Shown here in pieces: positions 13,007 to 23,784 of a DNA stretch of 64,000 bases (the first letter of the stretch is position 1; each line of letters opens with the position of its first letter). The position numbers were made by a program, and so were the translations under genes. The stretch comes from Poa pratensis (taxonomy: Eukaryota > Streptophyta > Magnoliopsida > Poales > Poaceae), in contig CAMZMU010000063.1 in assembly GCA_947311845.1 (NCBI GenBank), positions 117,663,414 to 117,727,413 on the forward strand. The letters are read 5' to 3'. The notes under the pieces were generated by a model, which worked only from the letters and a program-made list of their open reading frames with translations, was not told the DNA's origin and ran no database searches.

Positions 13007-13013
13007 TATAAAT
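13007..13013 (+). promoter_or_regulatory. TATA box of LTP-like gene
   Basis: TATAAAT lies about 70 bases before the ATG at 13080. It argues for that ATG rather than the in-frame ATG at 13026, which is only 13 bases past the box. Confidence 0.6.
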
Positions 13014-13079
13014 GGATACCACCATATGTTCGCCAGGTCTTCACAGCACGCGTGCAGAAACAAACGAGAATATCGAGCG

Positions 13080-15033
13080 ATGATGCCATCCAAGATGAGC
13101 CACTTCGCCTTCTTCCTCTCCATTGCCCTAGTCGCCCTGCAGCCTTCGGCGGCCATCAGGGCCGAGCCCCCTGCTTCTTCCTCTACCTCGAGCGTACGAC
13201 CAGCGGGCCTGTGGCCGCGGCTACCATCCTGCTTACCGTTCATACCACCAATATTTTGCCCCCCGCCGCCAAGTGCACCGCCGCCACCAGCTCCACCTAA
13301 GCCGCAGCCGAAAGAATGTCTACCGGCGTTGATGGGGCTGATGCCATGCAAGGACTTCCTCACCAACAGCACCGCACCCCAGCCTCCAAACCCAGGGAAG
13401 TGCTGCGACGGCCTCAAGTCGCTCTTCGACGACGCGCCCGTTTGCCTTTGTTGCATATCAGACGACGGCGACCTCGACACACTCATGGCGGCGCCCATGG
13501 ATAGAGCAAACTTTCTTGGTCTCATGACTATTTGTAACTCGGGTCCGAGTGAATACGTGAGCTGTGAAGGTAACCTTCATGTTACTATTGTTTTTTGTTG
13601 CACTAGTGTGCACGTCTATAATTCTGGGAGATTTGAATGAATAATAATAGGAAAACGCTTCCCTCCAGCCGGAGGATCGCGCCCTCGCGTCCTCCGGTTT
13701 GGTTGTGCGACACGCGTCCCCGCGTGGGTCCTACCTCCATGGCTTATCGTTTCAGCAGGGTCACCTCCACTCGTTCCTCTTTCCTAGAATTTCTCTCAAC
13801 ATCGTGAATCATCCAGAGGCCAGATCCACCGGCAGCCGCGCGTCGCTGCCGCTTTCTCTGCCACGCTCTGATCTTCTCCTCTCGCGCGCCGCCGGCGAAC
13901 AAGACCGCGGCCGCCCTTACTCCCTATTCCTTCCGCAACCAGCTCGCCATGGTCGCCCGCCCTCGTCTGCGTCGAGCTCTACAACCCCTCCCCTCTGTCT
14001 TCCCAAGCTCCGGCGACCTCTGCGCCGACGAGCATCTCTGCGAGGACGAGCTCCTCGCCAGCACACCCACGCAACGCTGCAACGCCGGACGATGCGCCAT
14101 CACCGGTGTTGATGCGGCGGTGTGCGTCCAAGGTCGCCGCCATGAACGGGGAGTGGTGCTGCCAGCGTTATGTGGTGGTGCTGCGTGTTGTGGCCGGAGT
14201 TGCTACTATTGGCAGACGGTGTTGCTACATGCAGGACAGCAGGAGGAGAGCAGAACTACATCTAGCCAGCGGCGGTGCTGCCGTAGGAGCGCGGCGGTGC
14301 TCCCATGGGAGGGCCGCGGTGCTGCCGAAGGAGCGTGGCCGAGCTCCAATGGCGTCGCGGCGGTGCTCCAATGAGAGGGCCGCGGTGCTGCCGAAGAAGC
14401 GTGGCCGAGCTCCCATGGCGTCGCAGCGGTGCTGCCAAAGGAGCGCGGCGGTGCTCCATGGCGTCGCGGCGGCGCTCCCATGGGAGGGTGGCGGTGCTGC
14501 CGATGGAGCGCGGCTGTGCTCCCACGACGGTGCTGCCGAAGGATCGCGGCGGTGCACCCATGGCGTCGCGGCGGTGCTACGAGTGCTCGGTGGAGAACTG
14601 GAGATGCTTCCAAGGGAGGGCGGTTGTGCTGCCAAAGAAGCGTGGTGCTGCTGCCGGGCGTCGGTGCTGCGCGCCCCGGCGACGGTGCTGCGGCGACGTC
14701 TTCTCCGGCGACGGTGCTGCGGCGACCTCTTCCGGTGACGGCGTCTTTTACGGCAACGGCTGGGGATCACGGCGAAGCGACGGGGACGGTTCCTAGGCGC
14801 GCGGTCATGGGTGGGCGTTGCGGTGTAGTTGGTTTCTTTTTCTTCGCGGAGAAGGGAAAGAAAGAGGTTCGCGCGTTGACCACAAAAATGGACACGTGTC
14901 GCCTTGTAGAGGCGGAGGATCGGGGGAAATTATCCTCCGGAGGACGCTCAGCGCTGCCCATAATAATATGGATCTGGGCGCAGGATACGTGCCGCCGCTT
15001 AGGGCCGCACCTACCCCAGAAGCTGCTCCATAA
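13080..15033 (+). CDS. Lipid-transfer-protein-like (8-cysteine motif) secreted protein
   Basis: Two exons, 13080-13569 and 14984-15033, give 179 aa. The protein starts MMPSKMSHF with a hydrophobic signal peptide (about residues 6-26), then a Ser/Pro-rich stretch with PPPP runs. The eight-cysteine motif of the LTP/trypsin-alpha-amylase inhibitor family follows in order: ECL, MPC, KCC, VCLC, TIC and VSC. The last exon adds GYVPPLRAAPTPEAAP and TAA. The donor is GAAG|GTAACC and the acceptor GCGCAG|GATACG, phase 1, so the frame closes exactly. The intron holds a Mutator-like element; without it the intron would be about 95 nt. A further 3' UTR intron is possible (donor near 15037, acceptor near 15160). 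The family binds lipids at the cell surface or wall; the ligand here is unknown. Whether the enlarged intron splices is not known. Confidence 0.75.
13650..14959. mobile_element. Mutator-like element in the LTP intron
   Basis: 1310 bp flanked by exact 9-bp repeats ATAATAATA (13641-13649 and 14960-14968), the duplication length of Mutator elements. The ends begin GGAAAACGC and, on the other strand, GGGCAGCGC, and both continue into similar blocks with 'cctcc', 'ccggaggat' and 'cgacacg'. No transposase is visible. The interior is GC-rich with tandem repeats, so it may be a Pack-MULE-like or MITE derivative. The target repeat is simple sequence, so it is weaker evidence than usual. Confidence 0.7.
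14270..14640. repeat. GC-rich degenerate minisatellite in the MULE
   Basis: Units of roughly 30-60 bases built on 'gcggtgctgccgaaggagcg' and 'gctcccatgg' repeat about eight times with variation. The long ORFs here on both strands (Arg, Ala, Gly, Cys-rich) come from this repeat and are not supported as genes. Confidence 0.75.
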
Positions 15034-15963
15034 TCAGGTAACTAGTTTTCTCCTGATAAATTCAATCCTCATGAGAGCGATGGCTGCATGAACTATATAT
15101 GCATTTATGTACGTACTATTCTAATTTGATTTGTCTTTGTTTATGTACGTTTTGCAGTGTCATCGTCGTAGTATATAGAAGAAATAAAGACATAAACAAG
15201 ATGAGGTGCCATACGTTGGTCGAGATCCATTAGTAGAGAAGATATAGTAATACTACAAGTTTGGTGCGATTATGAGAAATTTGATGTAACTTCATTGATG
15301 TCAAGGTCGCAGCTCGAGAAATTTTGTTGGTTATGGTCCATTATATTATATACTCTCTTCGTTCTCCTTTAATCTACATCCTAGTAGAAAAATTCAGACA
15401 ATTTAGCCCAGCATTTATTAGTATTATTTGGCCACACACCCCCTTGCATTTCAATTATGATATCACAAGAAACAAAGCACCTACACGGTTAACAAGGACT
15501 AATTAATGTCATGCATGCAATTTTCATTCAAATAATACTCATGGATAGGTTAGTGGAGATGGAGTTGGATGTTAATTAATACTTACTTCAATTACCGAGG
15601 TGCATAACTTTATGTACCAAGGTGAGACCCATGTAGGATGTAGATTATTTCCGAACAAATAATGGGGTTAGAATGTAGAATATTTTCGAACGCGAGAGTA
15701 TATATGTAGTGGTTGATGAATGCTCATCTTAATGCAATCATCAAATGTGCAACTTTGAAACTCATGCACGGACGATCCTTTCTCTCCTCGCAACCTAACG
15801 GCTTTTCTTAGAATCAAAGTTTCTAGCTCATTGCACGACTCTTCTCTCCTGATAATCAGACGCCAACTTTTTTCTCTATCTGGCACTAATATCTGCAAGG
15901 ATATTCGCTACCCCTCAATTCACTATGGATTGGACACACATCGAAATCAATGAATTTAAAACA
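15034..15963. other. 3' flank of LTP-like gene; no gene seen
   Basis: Holds a possible 3' UTR intron (GTAACT at 15037; TTTTGCAG near 15160) and then AT-rich sequence. I see no ORF with family features, no TIR pair and no RNA gene up to the mariner element. Confidence 0.5.
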
Positions 15964-16309
15964 TACTCCCTCCGTTACTATATATAGTGCGCCTAGGCTT
16001 TTGGAAAAAATTCCTAAATATAGTGCGTATTGGTATTCTACTGCGATTCTGAGTAAAAAATACGTCTCGCGAAACGCGGGCAGTCCATGGAATCGGGGGA
16101 GGTGCGATTGTTTATGCTATTTGGCCATCTGCCTCGCGTGAAGGCTGGATCGCATGCACCTGCCATATAATGGCATATGCACCTACCGTAGAATTAGCTC
16201 TCGTTTTTCTCTCTCTCACGTAGCTTAAATAGGTATCCTACTGTACCATTAGGTTGCACCTACCGATCGCTCAACCTGATCTCGCGCTGTAAAAAGCTCT
16301 TCGTCTTCC

Positions 16310-16837
16310 ATGGGTAAAGAAGCCACCAAGCCGGCGAGCTCCGTTCCAGCGGAAAAGAAGGACAGCAAGCCGGCGACCTCCGTTCGCGCTGTAGAAAGCT
16401 CTTCCTCTTCCATGGGTAAAGAAGACAGCAAGCCGGCGAGCTCCGTTCCGATGGAAAAGAAGGACACCAAGCCGGCGACCTCCGTTCGCGCCGTAGAAAG
16501 CTCTTCCTCTTCCATGGATAAAAAAGACAGCAAGCCGGCGAGCTTCGTTCCCATAGAAAAGAAGGACACCAAGCCGGCGACATCTGTTCCCATGAAAACG
16601 GAGGTGATCAAGCCGTCGACCTTGATGCCATGCCCGCGGTGTCGTCAGTTTCCTGGAACTAAGACTGACTTCTCGCATTGGTTAATTGAAATGGCAACGT
16701 ATGAGTGTTTCGGGTGTGGCGAGATGAGAGCTTTGTACAAGCCACCATCAGATGATGAGTCTCCACCGAATGGCTACGACATGGCTAGTGATGAAGAAGA
16801 AGAAGATCAAGGGAGCGACTCAGGACGTTCGTACTAA
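16310..16837 (+). CDS. Unrecognised repeat-rich ORF with zinc-binding C-terminus, inside MLE
   Basis: An ATG-initiated, intron-free ORF of 175 aa, antisense to the transposase and near the left TIR. Residues 1-105 hold about three imperfect repeats built on 'EKKDSKPATSVRAVESSSS'. Then come a C-x2-C pair (CPRC) and a second C-x2-C (CFGC) about 26 residues later, fitting a small zinc ribbon. The tail is acidic (DEEEEDQGSDSG). I do not recognise the family. It may be a captured host gene fragment or an accessory gene of the element. The repeats keep the frame, which suggests either past selection or a unit length divisible by three. Confidence 0.5.
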   Translation: MGKEATKPASSVPAEKKDSKPATSVRAVESSSSSMGKEDSKPASSVPMEKKDTKPATSVRAVESSSSSMDKKDSKPASFVPIEKKDTKPATSVPMKTEVIKPSTLMPCPRCRQFPGTKTDFSHWLIEMATYECFGCGEMRALYKPPSDDESPPNGYDMASDEEEEDQGSDSGRSY

Positions 16838-17141
16838 AGATCTGAGAATTGGGGAAGAGAATAAAAAGAGACATGTAGTTCCTTCTCTGTGTACTCGTTT
16901 CAATTAACTGATCTATGAGCATGAATACATCTATGTACCCGTAGTCGTGTACTCGTTTCAATAAATTTATGTACTCCTTATGCAACACTCTTTTCAATCA
17001 ATTTACCAAATCATGTATGAGTAGTACATAAAATTATGCATGAGCATGTTAAAGTAGAACTAGTTCCAAAAGCTAAAATTCCGATCCACACCAAGTTCAA
17101 CACAAGAAAAAACCATATTGCATGGGCCTAATCTGATTACA

Positions 17142-18385
17142 TCACACTAAGCATCTGGCAAAAATTCGATGGCATCCCACCCTAACAATACTTGCCGCAC
17201 AGTCTAGTGCCACCGGGAGAGCACCGAGCCTCTCTAGCACCGCCTTCCGCATGTGTGGAACTTTGTAACGGTTCCCTCCCAGCTGCTTTAAAACTTCTTG
17301 CATACAAGCTTGCAAAGTGAGGAAGATCTTGTTGCTTCGCTCGGGTGGGTACTCCTCGAAGGCCTGTTGCACCTTCAGTACAATGTCTTCAACAGAACCT
17401 GCACAAATAGTAAACGATCAGTGTAACTCAAAATTAACTTTATGAAAAAACACCAACTTGTACAGATACCTGGAGATAACTTGTGGAAAAGTGATTGCAG
17501 TGCTGCAAAAAAACCTAAATCTAGAATATTTAGGTCAGGGGAGTTTGGAGGCTGGCATCTGAGGCGGATGTCCCAACCATCAGCTTGAGCCGCAGCGACA
17601 AATTCTGGGTCATACACAGGGATATGCGTCTTCGCATTATCCTGTTGGATAAATATTGGCATGCCACGCTCGGCCGCAGGCCACCTGGCCTTTATCGCAG
17701 GTAGCAGGAAATTTATCATGTATTCCCGGCTCACATCTTTCGTAACCGCAGGGAGTAATTTGGTGACCTACACAACGAAAGCATTTGTGTGACGCCTTAG
17801 CAACCCCTCCTTCAGACGACGCCATAACGTAGTCTTCGACATGTGCAGCTCATTTGCTAAATCCCTAAGAGTAGTTCTTTTCCTCAAATCCACTTGCTTA
17901 ATAGCCTCCGGATTGAAGGCTACCCTCTTGCGCCCACAATTTTTTGCACGTTTGTTTTCCAGCCCATGTATGCCACCGGCTTCCTTGCATATATTCCACC
18001 AGCTCTGAATTGTCCTCGTAGGTACCCCAGTTAGTACAGACACGTCCGCTGATACTCCTCGGCTCAGTATCCCTTGAGTGGTCCTCTCTAGAACCATCGC
18101 ATAAACGGCTTGCTTCTCATGGAGTTTATACGACCTTCTTTTTCTCAATGTACCATTGGCACCTGCAGAGTAAAGCGATCGGATAGTCAGGCTGCTGCAT
18201 GCAAATGAAAACCAGTACGGACATCCAGCAAGCTACTCCATGCAACGTCTACACTCTAGCAATCCATGCAATATGAGTATGATTTGGCTGAATACTAACA
18301 AGAGGCAAACATTACCCGTGGCTTCTCCATTCACCCCGCCTTCTTCATTGATATCTTCCTCGGGTTCAACTTCTACTATAGACAT
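17142..18385 (-). pseudogene. Mariner-like (DD39D) transposase, internally deleted
   Basis: Three exons: 18385-18316, 18162-17470 and 17398-17142, all with GT-AG introns and closing phases (340 codons). Exon 1 starts MSIVEVEPEED. Exon 2 has the helix-turn-helix DNA-binding region (RTIQSWWNICKEAGG, then TLRDLANELHMSKTTLWRRL). It then jumps from 'RRHTNAFVV' through a TAG to 'VTKLLPAVTKDVSREYM'. The second catalytic Asp (QQDNAKTH) and the third (NILDLGFF) are present with 39 residues between them. About 100 residues between the HTH and this block are missing, including the first catalytic Asp region. Plant MLE transposases are usually around 450-500 aa. It cannot be active as it stands. Confidence 0.85.
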
Positions 18386-18404
18386 GATGAACAACTGCTA
18401 ATCT

Positions 18405-19192
18405 CACTACAGGAAAACGACGATTTGCCTACGGCCAAAAACCGTCGGCAAAGGCACAAATGCCGTCGGCATACAATATGCCGACGGCCAAATGTGTATG
18501 CCGACGGCCTTTGCCGTCGTCTTTTGCTCCCTCGGCATATAAGCATAATGCCGTCGGCATACAAAAGCCGTCGGCAAATACATCAGTGCCGACGGTTTCC
18601 TGTGGCCGTCGGCATACAAAAGCCGTCGGCAAACAAAGTAACGGACACAGCCGTCTGACGGCGTCAACATATTTGCCGACGGCCGGACCGTCGGCATATA
18701 GCCACCACGTGGCACCTCCTTGTACACTTCCATCGACATCTATGCCGACGGTTTTGCCGTCGGCATACTATATGACCAGAACCAAAAAAAAAAGGCAAAA
18801 AAAGGCTAGCAATTTATAAATACAGTTACACGCATGATTATACAGGTTACAAACTTGTAAACATCAAAAAAGGCCTCTGCTTTCTAGAAACAATACCAGA
18901 TCAAACATAACAGGTATGATATGTAGTTTGTACCTATTTTTCCCTAAGTTGTCATATCCTTACACAGATCCTCATGTTCTTGTCATCTCTTGACCACACT
19001 GCATTAAAGAAACTTGATTCATGCTTTATAGAAAGATCAAATATAACTAAAAACACAAAATAATACAACAAATGAAACGTATGCCGACGGCGTTTATAAA
19101 GCCGTAGGCATACAACCATATATGCCGACGGCCCCGACAAAATGCCGTCGGCATACATTTAGCCGTAGGCAACTATCCGTTTTACTGTAGTG
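18405..19192. mobile_element. Non-autonomous CACTA element nested in the MLE
   Basis: Starts CACTACAGGAAAACG and ends with the inverse CTGTAGTG, 788 bp, flanked by TCT (18402-18404 and 19193-19195), the 3-bp duplication of CACTA elements. Both ends carry many sub-terminal copies of 'tgccgacggc' and 'gccgtcggcat' in both orientations, with an AT-rich core (about 18780-19070). It has no coding capacity. It sits just upstream of the MLE transposase start codon, so it may separate that gene from its promoter. Confidence 0.92.
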
Positions 19193-19305
19193 TCTATAGT
19201 CTACTACACATGCAAACTAAACACATGAAACGGAATGAGAGTGACCTTGGAGATTACCGAGTCCGGGCCATCTTGTCACCGGTGCTCTTAGATGGCTGCG
19301 CCCTG

Positions 19306-19707
19306 TCAGTCCAAGACGTAATCGCCCACGTGCAACCATGTCGCTGCCGCTTCCCGCCTCACTGCTACGGTGAACGACGGAGCGTACCCGCTGACGAAGC
19401 CAAGGGTGCCTGATGGGCGGAATGTGAAGCCCTTGACCTGCCTGTACATGACCTCCTTGCCCGGCGAGTCCCAGCCTTGCTCCACGCCGGCGATCGGAAG
19501 GTTCAGCTTGATGAACATCTACCATGGAAAGAACAGCGGGCCACGTACACATGAAACGGGGTGCAAAAAATAATCATGGTCGATGACGATTGACGAACCT
19601 TGTTCGGGAACAACCCATTCGTAGTCGTAGTTGAGATCGTCCGCATCCTCATCAAACTCTTCTTCGACTACATCCCAGTTGAGCCGTGCTTCCACCTGAT
19701 TAGCCAT
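19306..19707 (-). other. Two minus-strand ORFs upstream of the MLE transposase
   Basis: From ATG 19707 the frame reads MANQVEARLNWD, an acidic stretch (EEEFDEDADD) and VVPEQ, up to a possible donor at 19598. From ATG 19518 a second frame reads MFIKLNLPIAG...VMYRQVKGFTF...LHVGDYVLD to a stop near 19306 (70 aa). A splice joining them leaves phase 1 against phase 0, so no simple two-exon model works. Composition is gene-like, but I recognise no family. They could be exons of a captured gene or the 5' part of the element's own transcript. Confidence 0.35.
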
Positions 19708-20276
19708 ATGAACTGGATATCGGGAGAGAATCGGTGGGGGGAGATCTGCACCAAGAGAAGCTGCGTCGAGAGGGGCCAATGGTGAATGGGGAGAAAGAGG
19801 ACATGGAGGCAGAGGATTTATAGGGTAGTTTTGGCGGCTGAAAAATCGAAATTCAGAACAATGCCGCCATTGCCTTGCCGCTCATTGGTACGAACGCTGC
19901 TAAGCAAGACTCCTTCAAATTTTCGCAACTTTCTGTACCCGTGTGAGAGGAGTTGAGCGGGAGAGTTTTAGAGGTTCAGGAGGAGAGCTTTTTGTTTCCG
20001 CGCCAAACATTTTCCCGCGTGAGAGAAGCTATCGAGGAAAGAGATCGGACGTGATCGTGGAGTTCCCGGCCAGCGGGCGCAATTAATTATTGCGATCGTT
20101 TATTTGGAAGGGGATACGATCGCACGGATTCTTTCCAATCATTGGCTGATACGGACTGCTTTCCTTCCGTTTTTTACTGGCCGAGTTCAGTCCAATACGT
20201 ACATTATACATTATACAGTTGTGTTAATATTCGTGCAAAAAGCTTAGGCGCACTATATATAGGAACGGAGGGAGTA

Positions 20277-23200
20277 TTATATTGCCGTGCAGCGGACCCA
20301 CGTTAGCAGCATCAGAGTAACCCCATCTTCCACTGCCGCGACAATAACTATGAAAGTTCAGAGCGGCAGAAATGTGATGTGGACATATATTGTGCACATA
20401 TGTGTGTTGCATGTAAGAAGTTAGAAGGTCTTCATTCATTAGACGATAGAGAGATATTAGCAAATTGATCCACTGAGTCAAAAATCCATGCATAAGTCTA
20501 AAGGTATGCAATATCGACCATTGCACTTAGATATTAAACAAAGCATCAGCCTGAACACTGTACTTCGATCGTGACCAAATAAAATCTTTTGCCATAAGAA
20601 TTTATTTATACAAAGAAGGATAAGCTTTATTCTACGACCTTTTTTTTGTAGTAAACTAACAATCTCATGATTGTTGGGGCTTCGGTGAACGTTTTGTTAC
20701 CAGGACCAAAAAACTGGATGTGCTTATAACTTCTCTAGAATGTGAATTTCTTGGCCATTATAGCTTCGGTGGTAAAGATCGTGCATAATGCATTGTATCG
20801 TGATAAGTTCTTAGAGGAAGTTGATGCTAAAATATATGTTCCAATACCTACTACTCCCGATGACCCGAAGAAAACATATGAGAACAATATAGGAGGACAT
20901 ACACCGTTGACTATTGTGGTGATTCCTCCACATAGGAGATATTTGAGAAAAATGGTTTCCATCGTTGTGAATAATCTGACTGAGATAAGATGCCTCACAA
21001 GGTGAATAAAAATGTTAGGCTATCCTTTAAATTAGGAGATATTCAATTGACTATTGTGTAATAAATTGATAATGAATTTCCATGGGACTTAACATTTTAG
21101 TAAAATGTTCTAGGCCTTGAGTGATAAACTTTCGTGTACAATTTTATCATTGTACGTGTTGAAACTATGCATTTTATGGTTTGAAAAATAGTTTCGGAAA
21201 TATTTTGTGCTTGCAGTAGCCTACATATTTGTATATTAATGAGAGTACGTGTGTACGTGCACATTATTAGTCTTTTGGAAAATAAAACATATCGATTTGT
21301 TGTGTTCTGCCTTGCTATTACTTCTTTTCCTTCTAATGCAAGTGTTATCCTTAAAAAAATGATGTTTATTACGTTTCTTGGTGTGGCAATTTCAGGTATC
21401 GATCATGTTCCGTGATAAAAAAAATTATTTTTATTTTGTATTTCCTTATTTAATTTCAGGGCAAGAGTTCTTTTGACCATGACAGGTTACTGCATGAGCT
21501 ACCACAAAGCCTCACAGTATATCCCCTTTTTGGCATCATTCTTTATGTTTTATATTGCATGGAGCTTAAACACATACTCTATATTTTCCATCAAATATTT
21601 CCCGAGCACTAAGGAATGGCCATATTCACAGTATTCATGGCTCTTCTGAGCATTCTTAACGTGTTCTTTGTCGTCCTGGTAAGTGGCTAAGCTCAAATAG
21701 GCATAAGTTCTTGGACTAGTTTACTTCATAATAACAAACTTTGAACTGTAGGTTCCGCTCAAGTAGAACAAAAAATTCAAGCTTCTTCGTCATGGTTTGA
21801 TGGATAAGCCAGAAAGCATATATATTTCTAGTTTAGTATAATATTTATAGTATTGGGATGGAATATTAAATCAGGCAATCAAGGGATAGATACTGTTTAG
21901 GATCTTATTATATTTCGCAGATTTTTTCTTGGATTTCTGAAAGTGAATTGATTAAATTTTAGAAGAACCTCGATGTGTCACTGAAACTACTAGTTATAGT
22001 AACTTTGCATGTGTATTATGCAGATTATGTTTGGGTCTACCATTATTGCATTTAGAATGCACCTATTTGCGCATGTGATTAATAGTAATCCTTGGGTCTA
22101 TGTTATTTGTACTAAACTATTATATTTCTCTAGATATATTTTTAGCGTGTTACATAATTACAAGTTCAATTTTCTGTTTGCTAGCATAGTTTAGCCACGC
22201 AATACTACTAAATATTAGTTAGTGTGTTTTTTGTTTCTACCAAATATGAATGACTGATGTTACACTATACTTTGCAGGAAAAAATGTTCCAGAACTATTT
22301 TTCAACAATGCATGATCTATACATATTTATGATAAAGATCTATATAGAGTATGATATAAAATAATCTCAGTTGTGTTTTCTAGTTTATGATTTAGTAACA
22401 TATTTAGCGAAACTTCGAGAGTCAAAAAAGAACATAGTGGGCATGTTTCATACTTGGTATTTAAGCAACATTGTTTAGAATAATCACCAAGGAACAAAAG
22501 GTGGTACGGATTTCTCGTATGGTTGCATATGTGAATTTACTTTTTGATATGCTCTTATGCAATGCAATGCAATGTGTGTGCTATGATATCGTGTACAGAA
22601 GCCACATGCCAGTTTATGATATAAAAATACGTTGTAGACACTTAAATATCGAAAGATATTTTACGTCGATTTCCGCAAAACGTGCAGGACTTCACACCGC
22701 AAAGACACTAGCATGCTAATTAAAATTGTGTTCTCTGATCATAAATGTACCTGTTGCATTTTGTCTGGTCGATTTTTAGTATATATTTATACAATTTTCT
22801 AGATATTTAAAAAATAAAATCATATTCAAAACTATAAGTGTTGGCTAGAAAATATCTTTTACATTTATATTTTTTAACATGAGATCGTAAACAGTTTTTT
22901 GTTAGCATAATATTTAAAACAAGACAAAACAATTTTCACTAAGAAGAGAGTTTGTTGGTTAATTAGCGAAAAAACAGCCAAAACCGATACAAACACGTTC
23001 ATCGGTCATCATGGAATACAATTTTCACGAGGGCGCACACAAATCCAATGTGGCTACCAAAAAGCACACACACCAAGGATAATCATCTAGATTGCCCACC
23101 GACATCATCGTCATCCTCGAGTCGTCGATTCCGGCTTCACGCAAGACAACAACCTAAGAATACCTCGGTGTATCGGTCAATGCCAAATAGTCTGATTGCG

Positions 23201-23305
23201 ATAATAGCATAGTGATTACTATGAACTTTTTCATTTTGGTCAATTCTCTTCCCGGAGCCATGGACGGTCGCCCTTCAATCCTTCATGCACCGATGCCCGT
23301 CCTAT
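20277..23305. other. AT-rich stretch without a recognised gene
   Basis: About 3 kb of AT-rich sequence. One plus-strand ORF at 20742-21005 (87 aa; contains VDAKIYVPIPTTPDD) reads like protein but matches no family I know. A hydrophobic reading at about 21530-21680 (FLASFFMFYIAW, then ILNVFFVVL before a GTAAGT donor) could be part of the same decayed membrane-protein gene. Nothing else is supportable. Confidence 0.3.
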
Positions 23306-23313
23306 GGTACGAC

Positions 23314-23784
23314 TAGGGCTGGACATGAAGCTCGAATTTCGGTAAGCTCAGTGAGCGCTCGGTAACTCGACTCGTTTGAGCTCGGCTCGTTTTGTTAATG
23401 AACGGAGCTGAGCAGCAATTTTAGTTCGTTACCACTAATGAGCTAAACAATCAAACTAACGAGTTTCACGAGCTACTCGTTAAGCTCGTTATCAACATGC
23501 CAGTAGGCTGTAAATCTGCATCTGTTAAGTATTTTTGCACATGGTAGATGTTTGACAAATGTATGTCACCATATTTTTGTAAGTATATCTATGTCCAAAA
23601 TCTTTTGCTCCTGATGCTTGCTCGATAGCTTGCTTAATTAGCTAAATACTCTGATATATCTTCTTAACGAGTTTAACGAGTTGCTCGCGAGCGCTCGCGA
23701 ATGTATAACGATCCGAGCCTTAACGATCACGAGTCATAACGAGCCGAGCTTTAACGATCTGAGCAGATGGTTAGTCCAGCCCTA
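23314..23784. mobile_element. hAT-type MITE, 471 bp
   Basis: The ends TAGGGCTGGAC and GTCCAGCCCTA are inverted repeats, flanked by exact 8-bp duplications GGTACGAC (23306-23313 and 23785-23792), which is diagnostic for hAT. The sub-terminal regions carry many 'gagctcg' and 'cgagct' motifs on both strands. It is non-coding. Confidence 0.92.

Larger units (their letters stand above)
15966..20274 (-). mobile_element. Complete mariner-like element (plant MLE), 4.3 kb
   Basis: Terminal inverted repeats of about 37 bp start CTCCCTCCGTT and continue CTATATATAGTGCGCC; the two ends differ at two positions by eye. They are flanked by TA (15964-15965 and 20275-20276). The element encodes a Tc1/mariner DD39D transposase on the minus strand (17142-18385). 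It also holds a plus-strand ORF (16310-16837), ORFs at 19306-19707, and a CACTA element (18405-19192). The ends share their first bases with the Stowaway-like MITEs of this window, as expected for the autonomous partner group. This copy is defective because its transposase lacks the first catalytic region. Confidence 0.92.

Noticed and set aside
14106..15091. Long ORFs of 160-220 aa in several frames
   Set aside because: They are produced by a tandem repeat in the Mutator-like element and end at arbitrary stops.
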